From: Chondrus crispus | Lineage: Eukaryota; Rhodophyta; Florideophyceae; Gigartinales; Gigartinaceae | DNA: 64,000 bases | Reading direction: 5' to 3' | Assembly (NCBI RefSeq): GCF_000350225.1 | Contig: NW_005178593.1 | Span: forward strand, 227,335-291,334 | The notes under the pieces: generated by a model | What the model was told of the DNA's origin: nothing | The model's input: the letters and a program-made list of their open reading frames with translations, nothing else | The model's database searches: none | Program-made: the position numbers and the translations under genes | Shown here: in pieces, positions 49,185-60,694 of the stretch | Position numbering within the stretch: position 1 is the stretch's first letter | How the letters are laid out: every line of letters starts with the position of its first letter

Positions 49185-50042
49185 ATGATTGTTGGCGTCT
49201 GTGGTACCTTCTCCCGAAGCTCGTTGAGCTCATGTGCCTTCTGGATTACACTGCCCCCCTGGGTGGCGCCGACACCGACCTCGAGTTGCACTCACTGCTC
49301 GACAAGATTAGACAGATCGACTGGGACAGCGTTCCCCCTTACAACTCTTCCCGCTCCTTCGCAAAGCGACGTCCCTCCTTTTCTCCCGGACTTAGTCACA
49401 GCGCGGCGGGTGACTTCGTCTGGTTTAACCCCTGGACGTGGACGTTTGTGCTCGTCCTCAGAAGCTCGACTGAGTCGACAGTTCGGGAATCAAATCCCCA
49501 TCCCCGACGCGGTTCCCGAGCGAGGCGTGGACCCTCGTGCAGAGAGCGTGTGCTCTCGACCGTCCGGCCCTTCGTCTCCTCGTTCCGCGGTCCAACCTTC
49601 CACACCGGACGTACAGTCCCCAACGCCTTGTCTCACCGAGCCGTCTTTGCCTGCAATTCCACCTCAGCCGGCTCGTTCACTGCCACGCCCCCCTCCGGTG
49701 TGTCTATCCACACGCAAAAGTCCTCCTCGCGTCGTGTGTCCTTCAACAAACTCAACCGAAACCCTATCAGTCCGGGAAGTGCCGCCGTCTGACGTGGGTC
49801 CGACCCCACGTCAGACTTCCCCTGTACGTGAGGAACCCATCGTCACGTCTGCCTTAGCTCCCCCATCACCCTCAATTCCTAAAGAAAACAACGCCGCCGC
49901 TGGCGTCTATCATCGCCTTCTTCGCGCGCACGGCGTGGAGGTAGAGGCCCTTCGGGGTGCAACTCTGGAGGACGTACGAGTCCTAGCCCGGCTGATTACT
50001 TCTCTGCCGAAGGCAGGATCCTCCGGTGTTCCGCTCCCTTGA
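49185..50042 (+). CDS. Element B antisense ORF, second part
   Basis: The second open stretch is Ser/Pro-rich with a short conserved-looking end (HRLLRAHGVEVEALRGATLE). An overlapping frame at 49067-49792 holds Trp/Leu-rich segments (LTYFGSHLNDPRHGLWVVFM, LLPKLVELMCLLDYTAPLGG). Which frames are used is unclear. An AATAAA-like word near 50100 could end a transcript on this strand. Confidence 0.45.
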   Translation: MIVGVCGTFSRSSLSSCAFWITLPPWVAPTPTSSCTHCSTRLDRSTGTAFPLTTLPAPSQSDVPPFLPDLVTARRVTSSGLTPGRGRLCSSSEARLSRQFGNQIPIPDAVPERGVDPRAESVCSRPSGPSSPRSAVQPSTPDVQSPTPCLTEPSLPAIPPQPARSLPRPPPVCLSTRKSPPRVVCPSTNSTETLSVREVPPSDVGPTPRQTSPVREEPIVTSALAPPSPSIPKENNAAAGVYHRLLRAHGVEVEALRGATLEDVRVLARLITSLPKAGSSGVPLP

Positions 50043-52850
50043 TCTGCCATCTGCGGCGGACCCGTCATGTCCATCTTTACCTCCGTTCCCCTTCAGGATT
50101 AATAAAAGGTGAATCTTCTGCGTATCTGTCGTCCCTTTGCATTCCCCCTCTTCATAAGCATCCGTTTTCCCATCGTCGAGCAGGCCGCGTACAATACGGC
50201 CCTCGGTTACCTCCTCTTTCTTTTACCTTGCGGAGCCAGGTGTCGGGTCATGGTATTATTTTCACTCCTTAGATTTCTTGCCCTCGCCTGCCTCCTCTTT
50301 TCTCATACGCCCCGTCGCCGTTTGGGGTCGTCGTAGGGGCAAACACATGTGGATCCTTGCCTCGGTTGGCTCCAATATAGAACAGCCGTGACCCTCCCTC
50401 GGGGCGATCTCAATGTTCCCACTCATCCAGGGGCACACTACGGAAGTTCGGTTCCCCGTTGCGGAACATGTCCAAGACATTGCGATTTCCATTCGAATGT
50501 ATAAAAACGGGGGGGCGTGTGTGGAGGTCAAAATTAGTGCGGTGATAGATACAGTGCTTTGCAAGACCTGAAACAGTATGGGAGTAGTCGGTGCCAATCC
50601 CTTAGTTCTTCTCTCGGCTCTATGTTACCCTCTCTTTGCTTGTGTCTCGAGATGTGTCATGCGCGGATGCTTAGTAGGGCACAGGAGCGATCCGACTTTC
50701 TCGATTCTTCCATGGCCCTCCTCTTGTCCTCAGAAAGGACGACGCCTGTCTTCACAAGTCTGAATGTCCCTGCATGGGGCCTCAGTCGACCATGGGTCTA
50801 TCACAGCCTCGACCACCGGCGGTGTACGTCATTACGGCGCGCGTAGAGCTTCCCCTGCAGGGTCCCTCTAAGGCTTCTCTGCAGCTTCTTGTTTCCCCTC
50901 AACGCGGGGTTCTTCCTTAAAATAGACTTCCTTTCGATACTCCTAATCCAGTGTGTCTGCATGACTTGTCTTCCCAAAAAAATGACAACAGCACAAAGAA
51001 AACAGTATGAAAATAGAAAAGCAGAGGAGTAGGAGGGACCGAAAAGTAAAAAGGTAGCAAGTTGTTCAAAAAAATAGGAAAAGGTAAGGAGAGGAGCTGC
51101 ATGATAATTCACTCGGGGGTGTGAACGAAAATGTGAACTAGACGTCTGTCGTCGTTACAGGAAGCAGCCGGGTCGTCAGCAAAAGGCTCGTCGAGTGATG
51201 ATAAAAATATCACAATTCGTTTCCCATCTCTCTTTTGTTGTTCTTTTCCTCCTGTGCTCCGCGGACGTGAACACGGAAGTCGGGGCGCGTGAATAGTCGC
51301 GGGGTAAGGGTAGGTCATCAAAAAGAACTGGATCGATCTTCGTCGTACTGGGGCCCCACCAGGCGTGCATTGACAGTCACTTGGACATCGTCATTCGGGA
51401 TTACCTCCCTCGATCTCTTACACAGCAAGTTTTGCCTCCAAACACTCCCGTCGTCCTAGTCTCATTTCCGCTGACAAATCCCCAATTTCGCTCTCTTCCT
51501 GAGCTTGACAGCTCTAGCTGCTGTTAGCAATGCCGTTGGTAGTAAAGCAGGGTAGCTAGCGGCTAGGCAGTTCCGTGGGAGTTGATTCCCATGACGAGCG
51601 CGATCTTCGGTTGCCGAGTTAACTTCGGTCCCTCTGACTCCTCTCCGTTCGCGTGTACAGTAGGGCCCTCATGGTAGAAAAACGAAACATCGTGGCGTAA
51701 CGCCTTTGTGTGACGAGAAACAAAGCAAAAGAACTCGTTCTCCTTCTCGGTGTGCACACCGCATAGTGCTTCGATGGCGATCGTCGGGTCGCCGCTCTGA
51801 CTTGGTCTGGGGACCTTGATGGATTGACGTCGAAAATCTTGTTCGTAGTCGTTTGCGACGCGGGGTTCGCGTTCTGTACATCACAAAACAAAAATAAATA
51901 CACAAACAATATCAAAAACAAAAGAAAGGAAAAGGTTTTGGTGACAGGCTGGTAAGTAGGTTGTTCGTGGCGCAAGTCAAGTGTGGGCGCGACGAAACCC
52001 CTCCGTGCCTCCGTGATAACACATTAGTGTCCCCTCGATGACGAAGTCGGTGGATAGATATGACGCGTAACACGCGAGCTCGTGACCCTGTGTTGCCGTC
52101 GGCCGGAGTCTTGTGCCTTCTTTGATCCTCTCAGAAAGGGTACGGATGTCCTCAGCCCTTGTACGTGGCCGTGCAGTTGCCCGTAGTGTCGGCGTGTCAG
52201 GGCGGTCATGGTCCATGTGGAATCATGTTGTCGCTCATCGAGCGGACTGTAGGCGCTGCAAGTGAACCGGGAAAGTGCCCTTGGGTGCGATCGGTCATGG
52301 CTTCGCCTGTGGCAAGTCTTGAGTGTGTATGCAGTCGGTGTGAAAATTGCCAACAACATTTCGTACAAGTGTGGGCAATTCCCTGAATTATAGTTAATTT
52401 TTCGGAGACTGGCTGGAGCTCCGTCTGCGACTGATACCGATCGTTTGACAGCCCACCGGCGGCCCATCCATGTTTTTGGATTAAATTACGCTTCAGTGGT
52501 GCGGACCGCCGATTCAGTCGTCATTCCTTCTCTGTCCGTTGATGACGCGTGGGGGTGATCCTGTAGACTCCGTGCCTCCTCAGGGAATCCCCTATCTCTC
52601 TAACGCCTTGAACACGAATCGCGTATCCGCTCCATCATTTAACTGGACTCCGCCCTTTGCTTTTCTGGCACGCCTCACTCTGACTTTCCCCCTTGGCACT
52701 TCTGCCCTCTCCATCTTCTCGCGTTTCCAGACTCTTGTGAGCGCCACTCTTCCCTGTCTTCGCGCGGCGTCTCAAAGTACCAATTCCAACTTGACGACAT
52801 CCCAACGGGTGTTACCCCGCTTGGGCGCGTCCGACTTGCGGCGGCAAGGA
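50043..52850. other. Element B spacer between antisense gene and integrase
   Basis: 2.8 kb with many short frames on both strands and no recognisable domain or tandem repeat. It corresponds in place to the stem-loop repeat region of element C (25800-27730) and may hold regulatory or former coding sequence. Confidence 0.4.
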
Positions 52851-52859
52851 TAACTTCTT

Positions 52860-54053
52860 CCTTCGGAAATATCTCACTACGGCGCTGCGCGGTAATTGCG
52901 CGACTGGTTCCCACGTCGCGTCCTTCGTCTCATATCCATACCATTTCACCCTGAGGACTAATTCCTCATCTTAATACCCGTGATCGATGATCTTTTCTAT
53001 CACGTACTCGGCATTCTCATTTTCTTCCTCACGTCCTGGGTTACTTTCTTCCCCCTCCTGAAGATTCTCCGACTCCTCCAACTCTTCTGAGTTAGTTGTC
53101 CTCCGTAGGTCATGCAGTATCTCCGCTGACGGGTTTCGACTGACAACATCTTCTTCGTCCTCTAACATCTGCGCTCGCGTGGGAGGACCTTCCTCACTCT
53201 CCATCGCGTCGCGTTCTTGATTCCCCTCACGTCCGCTGAGGAACTGTAGAGCCTGTCGTAGGACTGATATCGGCGTGTAGTCCATGGAACTAGGGGCTAA
53301 TTCGACTCTATCTCGCGACGCGCGCTCTTCTTGGTCGCCTATGGCGATGACAACCGTGTTCTTATCTGATTTCTTGACTGTATACGGTCCCGTGGAAACT
53401 TGTTCCAGCTTGTGTCTAGGTTCTATTGCGGTCCCTTGTTCCTTCCGGAGGAAAACGTAGGATCCTGAAGGGATGTCATACTTCGGCTTGCGAAGCCTTG
53501 CGTCAAAGTTTCGCTTGTAGCGCGCCTGTTCTTTTCGCAGGCTCTTATCAGCGCCTTTCATCAGGCTTTCCAACCACGATTGCCATTTCAGGTAGTACGC
53601 TCGATTCGAGCTAAATCCTTCCAAACTTGGCTGCGCTTGTAACGCAATGCTTCTCGGCGCCCGAGCTAACACCAGCTCGAAGGGCGCGATGTTCGTAGGT
53701 CGACGAACTCGCGTGTTGTATGCGAACGTCACAGCGTCGCTAAATAAGTCCCAGTCCCTGGGATGCTCTCCAACATATTTTCGCAACGCGGAAGTCAGCG
53801 TGCGGTTAAACCTCTCAACTTGGCCGTTGGCTTGCGGGTGGTACGTAGTCGTGAACACATTGCGTATGCCGAGAATTCGGCAGACGTTCTGAAAGAACCG
53901 GGCCGTGAACTGTGTTCCATTGTCGGACAGCAGCTTAACCGGCGGTCCGTACACGAACACCCAATGGTGAACGAAGGCTTGTGCGATGTACGCAGCTGAT
54001 ATCTTCTTCAACGGTACGGTTCGTACCAGTTTCGAATATCGATCGCTGATCAC
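52860..54053 (-). mobile_element. Element B integrase and chromodomain region
   Basis: Catalytic motifs LSDNGTQF and NGQVERFNRTL are present, and the first Asp (AIDILGEL) is at the end of the preceding region. A Glu-rich stretch leads to chromodomain sequence (EYVIEKIIDHG, then VKWYGYETKDATWEP), so B is also a chromovirus. Confidence 0.85.
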
Positions 54054-56270
54054 GAGAATATACCGATTCCCTCGTTAGTTGTAATTAACTCGCCGAGGAT
54101 GTCGATGGCGACAAATTCCAGCGGGGCTTTGGGCGTGAACAGCTTAATTTCCTTCGTGTTTCTTCTTAACTTCACCCTCTCCCGCGCACATGCGGCGCAA
54201 TTCTTCGCGACTGCATAGCAGTCTAGGGCCATCGTAGGCCAGTAAAAATATCTTCTCAATGTCTTGTAAAGTTTCCTGCCTCCTGGGTGGCCTGCAAATT
54301 TTGCGTAGTGGCTCAACCCTAAGACGCGGTCCCTTAACCATTGTGGTATCACCACTTGTACAAACTCTGCCGCGGTACGGCATAGAGTTCCTTCGAGTTC
54401 CTCGGTCTCCATGCTGAACGTTCTCACCTTTCCGGCGTCCATTTCTTCCTTGATGCGATTGCAGAAGGGGTCGACGGCTTGCTCGCGAATGAGCTCCTCC
54501 GGAGTGACAGCTTGGAATTGATCGAGGCGATCAGGGGCGGTCCCCCCCTCAAGAGCGAGGATGTCGTCTATCGCGTCAAAACTTTCCTCGTCCTCCACTG
54601 TACCCTCGGCCGGTTCGGCCATAAAGCATGGGATCTCGTCGTCGATTTCGTCGACGGTTTCTCCTGCGATCCGTGACCTTGACAAAGCGTCCGCTTGGCT
54701 GTTAGCCTTTTCCTTCTTGTACTTGATTTCAAAATCAAATTCCCAGAGGCGGAGCCTCCATCGGATTAATCTCCCGCTGGGGTCGGTTACGTTCATCAAC
54801 CACCTCAATGAGGCATGGTCGGTATGCACGATGAAGTGCTCGCCATATAGATATGGTCTTAAAGTCTGTACGGCACAAATTACCGCTAGACATTCTCTTT
54901 CTGATACAGAATAGTTTCTCTCGGCTGCGGCTAACGTTCTTGAAAAGAACCCGATGGGTTTGCGTTGCGCATCCGGATGCGTTTGGAATAATGCAGCGCC
55001 GATTTGATAGTCGCTTGCATCTGTATCTACCGAGTAGGGTAGGTCCTTCTTCGGCAGCGCCAACACCGGCGGTGCCAGGATGGCGTCCTTGAGCTTATGA
55101 AAAGCTTTCTTGCACGGTTCGTCGAATCCTTCCAACTGGACCGGTTGTCCTCTCTTCAGTAGTTGGTTTAGAGGCTGCGCATTTTTCGCATAATGCGGAA
55201 CGAACCTGCGGTAGACATTTCAAAGTCCCAGGAAGCTTCTAAGCTGTGTCTGTGTTCGCGGGTACCGCACTTGTTCCAACGCGGCGGTTCGCGCGACATC
55301 GACTTCTAGAGTACCTGGGCGGACGACGTGGCCCAGGTACTTGATCTTTTCCACGAAAAATTCGCACTTGCGAAGCTTGAGCTTGACATCTGCCGTTTCC
55401 AATACAGAAAGTATTTCATCCACGTGCACGATGTGCTCCTCCCACGACTTGCTAATATTATTATGTCATCCAGATACACCAAACAGCATTTCCAACGGAA
55501 CGGGGAGAGCAGGATATCCATTGCTCTCTGGAACGTCGCTGGCGCGTTGGTTAGCCCGAAGGGCATTCTTGAGAAGCGATACAGACCTGAGTGACACGAA
55601 AATGCGGTCTTGTCGCGGTCGCACTCAGGGATAGGCATCTGCCAATATCTCGAAATCGCGTCCAACGCGGAGAAAACCTTGGTGTCACCAAGCGAGTCTA
55701 GACACTCATCCATGCGCGGTAAAGGGTACGTGTCCTTCACCGTTACTGCGTTCAGCCTGCGGTAGTCTACGCAAAGACGCATTGACCCGTCCGGCTTGGG
55801 CACCAGCAACACGGGCGACGCCCATTCTGACTGCGCTGGTTCTATCACTCCTGCCTCTAACATCTTCTGCACTTCTGCATCTTCTACTTCCTGGGCTTTA
55901 GGCCCGGCCCGATACGGGGCTTGTGCGATGGGACGAGTCTCGGGGATTACCTCGATCCGATGGACTGTGGTATTAATTTCACCAAGCGTCCCATCCCACA
56001 TCCTTTAATACTTCTTCAACATCCGACGGAACCGCTCGCGCAGCCGGTCCGGCACGTGGTTCAGGTCGAGGTCCTCCACTTCCAGCGGTGGCGGCTCAAT
56101 CCTGCGTTGCGGCTTCGTAGATGCCGACGCGGAGAGCCCTGCCGACCGTTCTTCTGGCTGGTCCTCGCGGCCTTGATCCGACGGTTCGCATCTTGTCTCG
56201 CCCGTAGGCGTCTTGGTGGAATTAGGAAATTTTCCTTCTTCCTTTCTTGAATCCGAGAACTTCACCAATG
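54050..56270 (-). mobile_element. Element B reverse transcriptase and RNase H region
   Basis: RT blocks include PYRAGPKAQEVEDAEV, LCVDYRRLNAVTVKDTYPLP and the catalytic YLDD. RNase H shows VDTDASDYQIGAALF and the HTDHASLRWLMNV block. The zinc-binding start of integrase (HPGGRKLYKTLRRYFYWP, CAACARERVKLRRNT) closes the region. Confidence 0.88.
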
Positions 56271-57390
56271 GTGGTTTTGCTCTCGAGCGCGGCTCTCGGG
56301 TGCGGTAATAATTCTGCCACCACTTGGCCTTTTTGCACCCTGACAGGGTACGTCCTTAAATTCGCAACGAGTAAACGAAATGGCCTGTCAGGCTCAACCG
56401 GAACGACACCATTCGTGCACGTCAACCCGTGCCTTTCGTACAACGACGAGTACGGCTGAACCACAACCAAGCCCGCCCTCTTCGAGGTGCATTCCACGAC
56501 GCGTTGCGTCCCTGGCTCGATAGTCGTGGCTCTTGCCACTTTTACCTTAGGGGAAATTCGCTCCACCTTTCCATCATTCTCGTCCTCCCCCGGGACGAGA
56601 TTCTTCTTCCCTTTTCTCGTCGAGAACCGCCTAACTATCGGAACCTCCGAGAAATCCGCCAACTCAACCGTTTTATTCCTTGGATAAATGGCTTCCACAA
56701 ACCGGTCACAGTAGTCCGCGCCCAGGATTAGCGGGACTGCTAGTTTTTCGCATACAATAAACTCGGCTGCGGCCACAAATTTTCCAAGCCTCACAGGCAT
56801 TCTAATTGTGCCGAGAGTCTGGAGTGGCCTGTTGTTCGCGTCGCTAATGTCTTGGGTCGGTCCGTAGGACACCAGAGATTCCATTCCAGCCGGGAGTTCC
56901 GATTTTCGCTCAAGGTTTGGTCCCGCGCCGGTGTCTAATACAGACAACACCCGGCTCATCAATCCAACTGTTGGTCCAATGTCCGCGTAAACTTTGTAGT
57001 TTTTTCGCGCAAGAACCAAAATCTTCTCGGGACACCCCCTTCGCTTAACCCTATACCAGGGTCTTCGAACTTCCTCCAGCGGATGATCTCGGGCTCGGCT
57101 CAAAATTTTCTTGACTTGAGCTGTCCCTTTGGGCTTATCCACCCACCCAACAACCTCCTCATCGGGGCCAAAGTTTTCCCTTAGAGACGGGGAACGGGGC
57201 TGAGCCCCGGGCACAGTACGTCGACCCTGTGCCTCTCGCGGCTCATGCGAGATTCCCCTCTCTAGTTTTCCTGCCGCTGCGGGATCCTTCTCACGTCCGA
57301 CGACGCGGGCCCCGCGGCAGGCCCTCTGAAGGGTTGGTTCGGCCTCGGAGTTGAAGCACTCAGCGTGCTCGCCGTCTGCGAATCGAACCA
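56230..57390 (-). mobile_element. Element B protease region
   Basis: The active-site motif VLDTGAGPNLERKSELP is near 56930. The flanks have the beta-rich pattern of a retropepsin-like domain (PVRLGKFVAAAEFIVCEKLA, LILGADYCDRFVEAI). It links gag to RT. Confidence 0.85.
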
Positions 57391-59536
57391 ATTCTTGACC
57401 TTCAGATAACTCGTCGATGGTATCCCTAACCTCTCCATCGGAGACAACGCCTCATAATTTTCCAAAACTCGATGCATTTCCCGGAGGGAAAGTATGCACG
57501 TTGGTGCGGCGTGCCCCTTTTCGTAACAATGATAGCACACCAGTCCGTGCTTCTTGACGGGATATTGCGGCCTAGGTCCTCCACGGGCCGCCGGCCTTCC
57601 ATGATTTGGCGACCTTCCCATCCTTCGAAACGCCGTACCCTTGTCTTCCGTCGGAATGCGCGGCGCCGGCGTGTGGCCGCGCCCCCGAAGCATCATCACG
57701 AGATCCGTGGGCTCTGAAAACGACTCCGTCGTGTATGTGGGCGTCGGTAAAGTTGACGACCCGCTTGCCCCGTAGTCCTCGTGTCCGTAGCCTTCCGATG
57801 GCTCAGTAAACTCGCCTTCGGCTACCAATGCTCCTTCATAATGATTTTCGCTGCATCCGTGCGCACCGCGCTCATCTGACGCGGAAATGGACTCGGCTAA
57901 ATGGACGGCGGCGTGACTTTTGCGACCGGGATAAGAAGCCCTCGGCTTCTTACCCGCCCTAATTGTCGACGGTGTCTGAATCGTGACCTTCTTGGTCTTC
58001 TTGTCCTTAGCGCGGCTCGCCGAGCCATGCGCCTTCGCGTAATTAACTAGTCTCAAAAACGAAACGTCCCGATTGTCTTGTCGGTATTGAGATACCATCG
58101 GCTTCATACTCGAATCGAGTCCTTCGATAAACATCGTCATTTGTTCTTCCATCGAACATACGTTCCCACATCGATTGCTTGCGTCCGTCAGACGGATATA
58201 AAATTCCATCTCGTCTTCAGACGGTCTTTGCTGAACTTCTCGCAAAGCGAGCACGGCTTGACGGATCGCCTTGTCGGTTGCAAAACTCCTCAACAACCAC
58301 TGTACGGCCTCCGACCAAACGGATACCTTTCCGTGATGGGACCCGGCCGTCTGAGACACCGAAGTGTACTGTCCCAAGGCGACGCCGCTTAGAAATTTGG
58401 GCAACAAGCAGATCGCTTGCCCCTCGTTCATTTCTTGAGTATCAACTCTTGAACTAATTTTGCCAAAAATTCCAACACAAGGACTCCGTCCTCACCTGTG
58501 AACGTGTTGTCCTTCTTCACCTTAGGCGGAATATCTCTCCTGATTTTTCGTACGGCGGTCCGCCGGGAACTTCACAAATATGTCTGTGGATTCCGCAAGC
58601 GGTACGTTCGGTACGAAAGTAATTTCTTGAAGAGGTAGTTGGTCGGATTCAGCTCCTCTAACTCCTCCCATCGCAGCCCGCGTCGCGTTGCGACGTCCTC
58701 TGGCTCAGCGTCCTTGTCTCTTTGCGAGGCGGACGAAGTGATTCCGCCCCGTCTGGAGGTAATTTTCTTGTCCTGCGAAATTCCTTTTCCTTCCTCGGAA
58801 CGATGTTTGGAATCGCTGGCATGGTTCGACAAACCGTCGTCACCATCTTCGGAAAGGCCATTTGACTGGGTCCTTGAGTCTTGGTCCTCCGGCTCGTCAC
58901 TACAGTGACTCTTGCTTCTATGTCGCAGATTCTTCTTCGAAGTCTTCGACCTGGAACTCCGCTGTACCGCGGCCTTGTCCTTCTTCGATCGACGATCGCC
59001 TTCTCGACCCGTTGGGAGCGGCTCTTGCCCGGCGACCTGTTCGAGGTCCTTGAGACGATGAGCGGCGCGGTCAAACTTGTCGTCGATACTGGCTCTAAAT
59101 TTCCCCAAGGACTCCAAAGCTTGATTCGCGTCTCGCCTTGCGTTCTTGACCGAAATTTTCACGAAGCTAGGACCTCCGGTTCCAGACCGTCGGTTGCATC
59201 ACCTCGCTCCTTCTCGACGAGATCCACTCGAGCCGATAGCTCTCCTAAAACGGCGTGGAACTCGGATGCTTGCAACTCCAGTTGCTTCCGGACGAGGGCT
59301 AATTCAGCCTCGAGATTTTTCGTCATCTCTTGGCGAATTTCCTCGCCCATCTTCTTGAACCTGTAGGATAGATTATCCCTGTCGGCTTCAATCCCCGTCG
59401 GGATTTCTTGACCTTCGGGATCCGTGGCCGTATTGGTCTGGCTTCGGGTGCGAGGACCTCGCGGGATCCTCGACGCCCTTGCCGATCCGATTCTGCTCGC
59501 CCCGGGACCGACGTCCCCGGGTGCGCTTGTCGACAT
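57270..59536 (-). mobile_element. Element B gag region
   Basis: The minus strand from about 59536 encodes a Ser/Arg-rich start with a coiled-coil-like segment (ELALVRKQLELQASEFHAVL). The motif SYRTYRL and a capsid-type helical region follow (LRSFATDKAIRQAVLALREV, YIRLTDASNRCGNVCS). A perfect zinc knuckle CYHCYEKGHAAPTC closes it. Same order as gag of A and C. Confidence 0.85.
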
Positions 59537-59685
59537 GGTTCGTTTCAAAAAAAAAGAACCTAACTTAACACAAAGAAAAAAATAGAAAACGCTACAGCAC
59601 CTGAATACAGTTACGTCGCAGAGAAAACTCCTGTAGTTCGTTTCAGCTTACGCAGTTTCTACGTCGGGTCTCCTGTACGCAAAAT

Positions 59686-59799
59686 TTCTAGGTCGGGAGA
59701 CCACTTTTGTAGTGCGTCTCCAGACCGGGACTTTCGTAGGCAAAATTCTTGATCAGGTCTCCTGCACACAAGACAAATTCAAGGTCGGGAGACCACTTT
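59686..59799 (-). promoter_or_regulatory. Duplicated primer-binding site of element B
   Basis: The outer site (TGGTCTCCCGACCT, 59782-59795) is four bases from the LTR. A second, better copy (TGGTCTCCCGACCTAGAA, 59686-59703) lies about 95 bp further in and is joined to CTTTTGTAGTGC, a copy of the LTR junction itself. The inner copy equals the site of element C. Confidence 0.8.
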
Positions 59800-60694
59800 T
59801 GTAGTGCAATGCGCCTGTCGGGCAGAGACCGCGGTCCGATGGTCCAGCAAAAACAACAACAGCAGCAAAAAGAAGAACTGCCGATGGCACAGCGCTACGG
59901 AGTGTCCGACTCTCCCTTCTCCGTTTAAACGAGCTTGCGACTCGTAGTAGCTTAGATCCCTGCTAGGGGGGGCACAGAGAAATAGCCCGGCCCGGGATCG
60001 GTGTGGTAGAGACTTGCGAAGAGACCTGCTCGACGAGTGTGGGGTGGGGCGCGTACGTAGGTACCCCGGTTCCACTGGGTTGTAAGTCCAATGCTCGTTG
60101 AGCTTCTTCGACACCTTGTGACGCGACAAGGCCTTCGACGGGGGCGTCGCAACGCAGACCGACGGGATGAAATGAAAGTAGCAGCGCTACGTCAACCGTG
60201 CCGCCCGATGGCTCGAAACACCTACACCGGTTCGGTCGCAACCGAGGCCGATGGCACCAACACAAGATAAGGGAAAAATATGTAAAATTAGAGATAGGAA
60301 GGGATAGGGAAATAAAGGAAAGAGAAAAGGGAACCCCCGAGCAATAGAGGATGCCGTAGGCTTAGGCAAAAGGGAGCGTCTTGGTAGAGACGGACTTCGA
60401 CCAAGGCGACATTCAACTCCGGCAACTCGGGTTACCTTTACTGACTTGGTGGTCAGAGAGCTAAGGTATATATCGCCCCGCCGGAGCCACTACAGTAGCT
60501 CGCGGCGCTTGATCCTAGATCTAATCTAGTGTCAGCAAAATTAATTCCAACTAATTAACTAAGTAAAATAATTAAAAAGTAAAACTGTGCAATTATTCAC
60601 ACGTGTGTCCCCCCAACCCGGACTACTTTTCATATCCAAATCCAAATATTTTCCTTTCTTTTCACCCCCCTGTAGAGCCCATTATTGCACTACA
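59800..60694 (-). repeat. 5' LTR of element B (895 bp)
   Basis: Same sequence as the left LTR without the 157-bp duplication and with roughly 15 substitutions. A TATATATCGCCCC word lies near 60465. On the coding strand this copy would carry the promoter. Confidence 0.93.

Larger units (their letters stand above)
47012..60694 (-). mobile_element. Element B: Ty3/gypsy chromovirus nested in A, broken
   Basis: 13,683 bp with LTRs whose 11-bp tips TGTAGTGCAAT/ATTGCACTACA are perfectly inverted, and target duplication GGGAC. It reads on the minus strand, opposite to A. The order is LTR, doubled primer-binding site, gag, protease, RT-RNase H, integrase with chromodomain, 2.8 kb without a clear gene, antisense gene, purine-rich tract, LTR. 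The LTRs are about 98% identical over shared length, so it is younger than A and somewhat older than C. A handful of breaks interrupt gag-pol. Confidence 0.95.
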
